The notes under the pieces: generated by a model | Databases searched by the model: none | What the model saw: the letters and a program-made list of their open reading frames with translations, nothing else | Told to the model about the DNA's origin: nothing | Source: Sporosarcina sp. P13 | GTDB lineage: Bacteria; Bacillota; Bacilli; Bacillales_A; Planococcaceae | Direction of reading: 5' to 3' | Assembly: GCF_002743055.1 (NCBI RefSeq) | Contig: NZ_PDYM01000009.1 | Location: 32,339-96,338 of the forward strand | DNA length: 64,000 nt | Part shown: positions 62,659 through 64,000 of the stretch, piece by piece | How positions within the stretch are numbered: position 1 is the stretch's first letter | How the letters are laid out: each line of letters starts with the position of its first letter | Made by a program: the position numbers and the translations under genes

Positions 62659-62949
62659 ATGAAAGTGCATAATATGATGGAAATCGTTGTCTCGGACGTT
62701 CTGAAAAGGTATAAAGACCAACTGCATATGCCATGCACATGCGGGCATTGTATGAATGACGTGCTCGCGATGACATTGAACAATTTACAACCGAAGTATA
62801 TTGTTAAAGAATCGAATAGTGCGTATGTCCGGGCGATGCACGAAGCCGACCGCCAAGGAGCCACCACGATTTTAACGAAAGTTGCTTGGGCAGCAAGAAT
62901 CGTGGCGGAGAACCCACGATGCGATCAAATGAAAAACCCTTCCGAATGA
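62659..62949 (+). CDS. comFB: ComFB-family late competence protein
   Basis: 96 residues. Family pattern visible: MEIVVSDVLKRYKDQL, a Cys cluster CTCGHC (about 27-32), then MNDVLAMTLNNLQPKYIV and a late VAWAARIVAENPRC. In Bacillus comFB lies between comFA and comFC; here it stands alone after aspA, so it may be a paralog or a moved copy. Biochemical role is unproven (ComFB-like proteins elsewhere bind cyclic dinucleotides). AGGGG upstream is a modest ribosome site. The stop codon is in the loop of the terminator. Confidence 0.85.
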   Translation: MKVHNMMEIVVSDVLKRYKDQLHMPCTCGHCMNDVLAMTLNNLQPKYIVKESNSAYVRAMHEADRQGATTILTKVAWAARIVAENPRCDQMKNPSE

Positions 62950-62968
62950 AAATTTTCGGAAGGGTTTT
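62933..62968 (+). terminator. terminator overlapping the end of comFB
   Basis: A perfect 14-bp stem AAAACCCTTCCGAA (62933-62946) with TTCGGAAGGGTTTT (62955-62968), T-rich afterwards; A-rich on the other side so it can serve both strands. Confidence 0.9.
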
Positions 62969-62971
62969 ACT

Positions 62972-63470
62972 TTATCGTCCCTTAAACACCGGCTTACGTT
63001 TTTCTGCAAAGGCATTGAGGGCTTCGATGCGATCTTCTGTTGGCAACGTCATTTCATATGCCTTACGTTCAATGGCGAGTCCTGTCTGCAAATCCGTGTT
63101 CATGCCTTGTTTAATCGCGAATTTTGCTTGTTCAACCGCAACAGGTCCGTTTGCGAGCAATGAACCTACAAACGCATCTACGGTTCTATGCAATTGATCA
63201 GCAGGAGCTATTTTTGTCAGTAGACCATAATGTAGTGCTTCTTCAGCAGATAAACGTCTTGCGGTTAAAATGAGTTCCATCGCTTTTGCTTCTCCAATGA
63301 TTCGAGGCAATCGCTGTGTGCCGCCTGCCCCTGGAATAATCGCAAGTCCTGTCTCCGTAAGTCCCATGACTGCAGAATCTACTGCTATTCGGAAATCACA
63401 AGCGAGTGCCAACTCCATTCCGCCACCGAACCCCGCTGCACATAACGAATCTCCTGCATAACCAAAACCC
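62972..63470 (-). pseudogene. enoyl-CoA hydratase/isomerase, C-terminal remnant
   Basis: The C-terminal two-thirds of a crotonase: FGGGMELALACDFRIA (oxyanion-hole Gly region), GLTETGLAIIPGAGGTQRLPRIIGEAKAMEL-type core (split here: GLAIIPGAGGTQRLPR), LTARRLSAEEALHYGL and the terminal AFAEKRKPVFKG are all recognisable. The first 90-100 residues, including the first part of the CoA site, are missing. The frame upstream runs into an R1 repeat without homology, and no start with a ribosome site is in frame. Probably cut by the repeat or a deletion. Confidence 0.85.
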
Positions 63471-63544
63471 CTTTCGTATTTGCCTAGTCTACTTACACGA
63501 TAGCATGAATTGGCGGGAAACTGTAGTGAGTGAATTGGGAGAGT

Positions 63545-63916
63545 GGGTCGGGATTTGCGCTTCAGACGGGCGCTTTCCGTGGGGCGGGAGGGAGCCTCCT
63601 CGGTCGCTATGCGACACTGCGGGGTCTCGCCTATCCCGCTTAATCCCACAGGAGTCGCCCGTCTTCCGCTCCAATCCTACTTTAAGAATACAGGACATCG
63701 ATTTCGGCTTATTAACTATGATTAGAACTAAGTTTGTAAAGTATAAAAGATTGTAACACTAACTAAACTTATTGGGTTCATTGAACTACAGATTATAACT
63801 ACCGCATCCTAAGTAGGATTGTAGTGCAGGGTGGCGACTCTGGGAGGATCAGCCCGACAGGTGAGACGACCAGGGGAGCAAAGCGACCGGTTGGCTCACC
63901 GCGGGCCCTCCAGAAA
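63545..63916. repeat. R1 composite repeat, copy 6, interrupted by an insertion sequence
   Basis: Left module (C type) on the minus strand with box GGCGACTCCTGTGGGATTAAGC at 63638-63659; right A module on the plus strand with box at 63833-63853, 195 bases away. The left module resembles the widespread Bacillaceae intergenic repeat with GACCCCGCAG and CCCCACGGAAAGCG. The right module breaks off after CCCTCCAGAAA (63916), where other copies go on with GCGTCCGCC. Confidence 0.83.
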
Positions 63917-64000
63917 TGAAGTGACCCCTTAAAGTTAGACACGATTATTTCATCAGGCAACTTGCTCAAAATGAGTTCGGTATTGGACCGGACTCATTTT
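63917..64000. mobile_element. edge of an IS3-like insertion sequence
   Basis: From 63917 the sequence changes to TGAAGTGACCCCTTAAAGTT, which looks like the end of an IS3/IS150-group element (the TGACCCCTTAAAGTTAGAC type). A 14-bp stem AAAATGAGTTCGGT (63968-63981) / ACCGGACTCATTTT (63987-64000) is a terminator-like hairpin just inside. No transposase is within the window; the call is by general resemblance. Confidence 0.6.

Noticed and set aside
63471..63649. N-terminal extension of the enoyl-CoA hydratase frame
   Set aside because: The residues upstream of the GGGMELAL region read through the R1 module and unrelated sequence, with no family similarity and no start signal.

Overview
The window looks like chromosomal DNA of a low- to mid-GC Gram-positive member of the Bacillales. 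Planococcaceae (Sporosarcina-like) is my best guess, from content only: SLH-domain surface proteins with CsaB, SecA2 with SlaP, DegS/DegU, ComK, the Bacillus-type hemE-hemH-hemY operon, YhfH beside lipoate ligase, strong AGGAGG-type ribosome sites and many GTG/TTG starts. No rRNA, tRNA, CRISPR array or phage was seen.

Layout. 1-5075: end of ilvC plus leuABCD. 5150-15500: cell-surface block with three SLH proteins, an O-antigen-ligase-like membrane protein and the pyruvyltransferase CsaB, whose product is the usual SLH ligand. 15500-19100: LytTR regulator divergent from isocitrate lyase, then a class V aminotransferase that could turn glyoxylate into glycine. 19100-20340: a 1.2-kb block of two tandem repeat families. 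20379-25830: SLH amidase, SLH NlpC/P60 protein, a glycosyltransferase and a MurJ-like flippase. 25840-33500: minisatellite, SulP transporter, SDR, two NlpC/P60 proteins, nagB, and a decaying stretch with a broken GAF-GGDEF-EAL gene and a cytochrome oxidase fragment. 33600-39900: SlaP-SecA2, TagO and an LCP ligase. 40000-44350: YvyE, DegS-DegU, a lipoprotein, a YhjD-like protein and ComK. 44500-50040: M20 hydrolase, HmoB and the heme operon. 50700-56550: YhfH, LplJ and a BceRS-BceAB-type module. 57150-62950: acyl-CoA ligase, S9 peptidase, aspartase and ComFB. 62970-64000: an enoyl-CoA hydratase remnant, a repeat and the edge of an insertion sequence.

How genes fit together. Much of the window concerns building and remodelling the envelope: TagO and LCP (wall polymer start and attachment), CsaB (pyruvyl groups), SLH hydrolases held on that polymer, and SecA2/SlaP for export of S-layer-type proteins. 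DegSU, ComK and ComFB form a second, scattered group linked to competence and exoprotein control.

The least ordinary material is intergenic. A composite repeat (called R1 here) occurs six times, whole or partial. Each complete copy has two long hairpin modules pointing away from each other, with conserved boxes always 195-200 bp apart, and the stems show compensatory base changes. A tandem family (R3) near 19600-20340 also has a stem rewritten at three base pairs while staying paired. These point to selection or copying at the level of a folded RNA or single-stranded DNA. Palindromic intergenic repeats of this general look are common in Bacillaceae, so novelty needs a database check.
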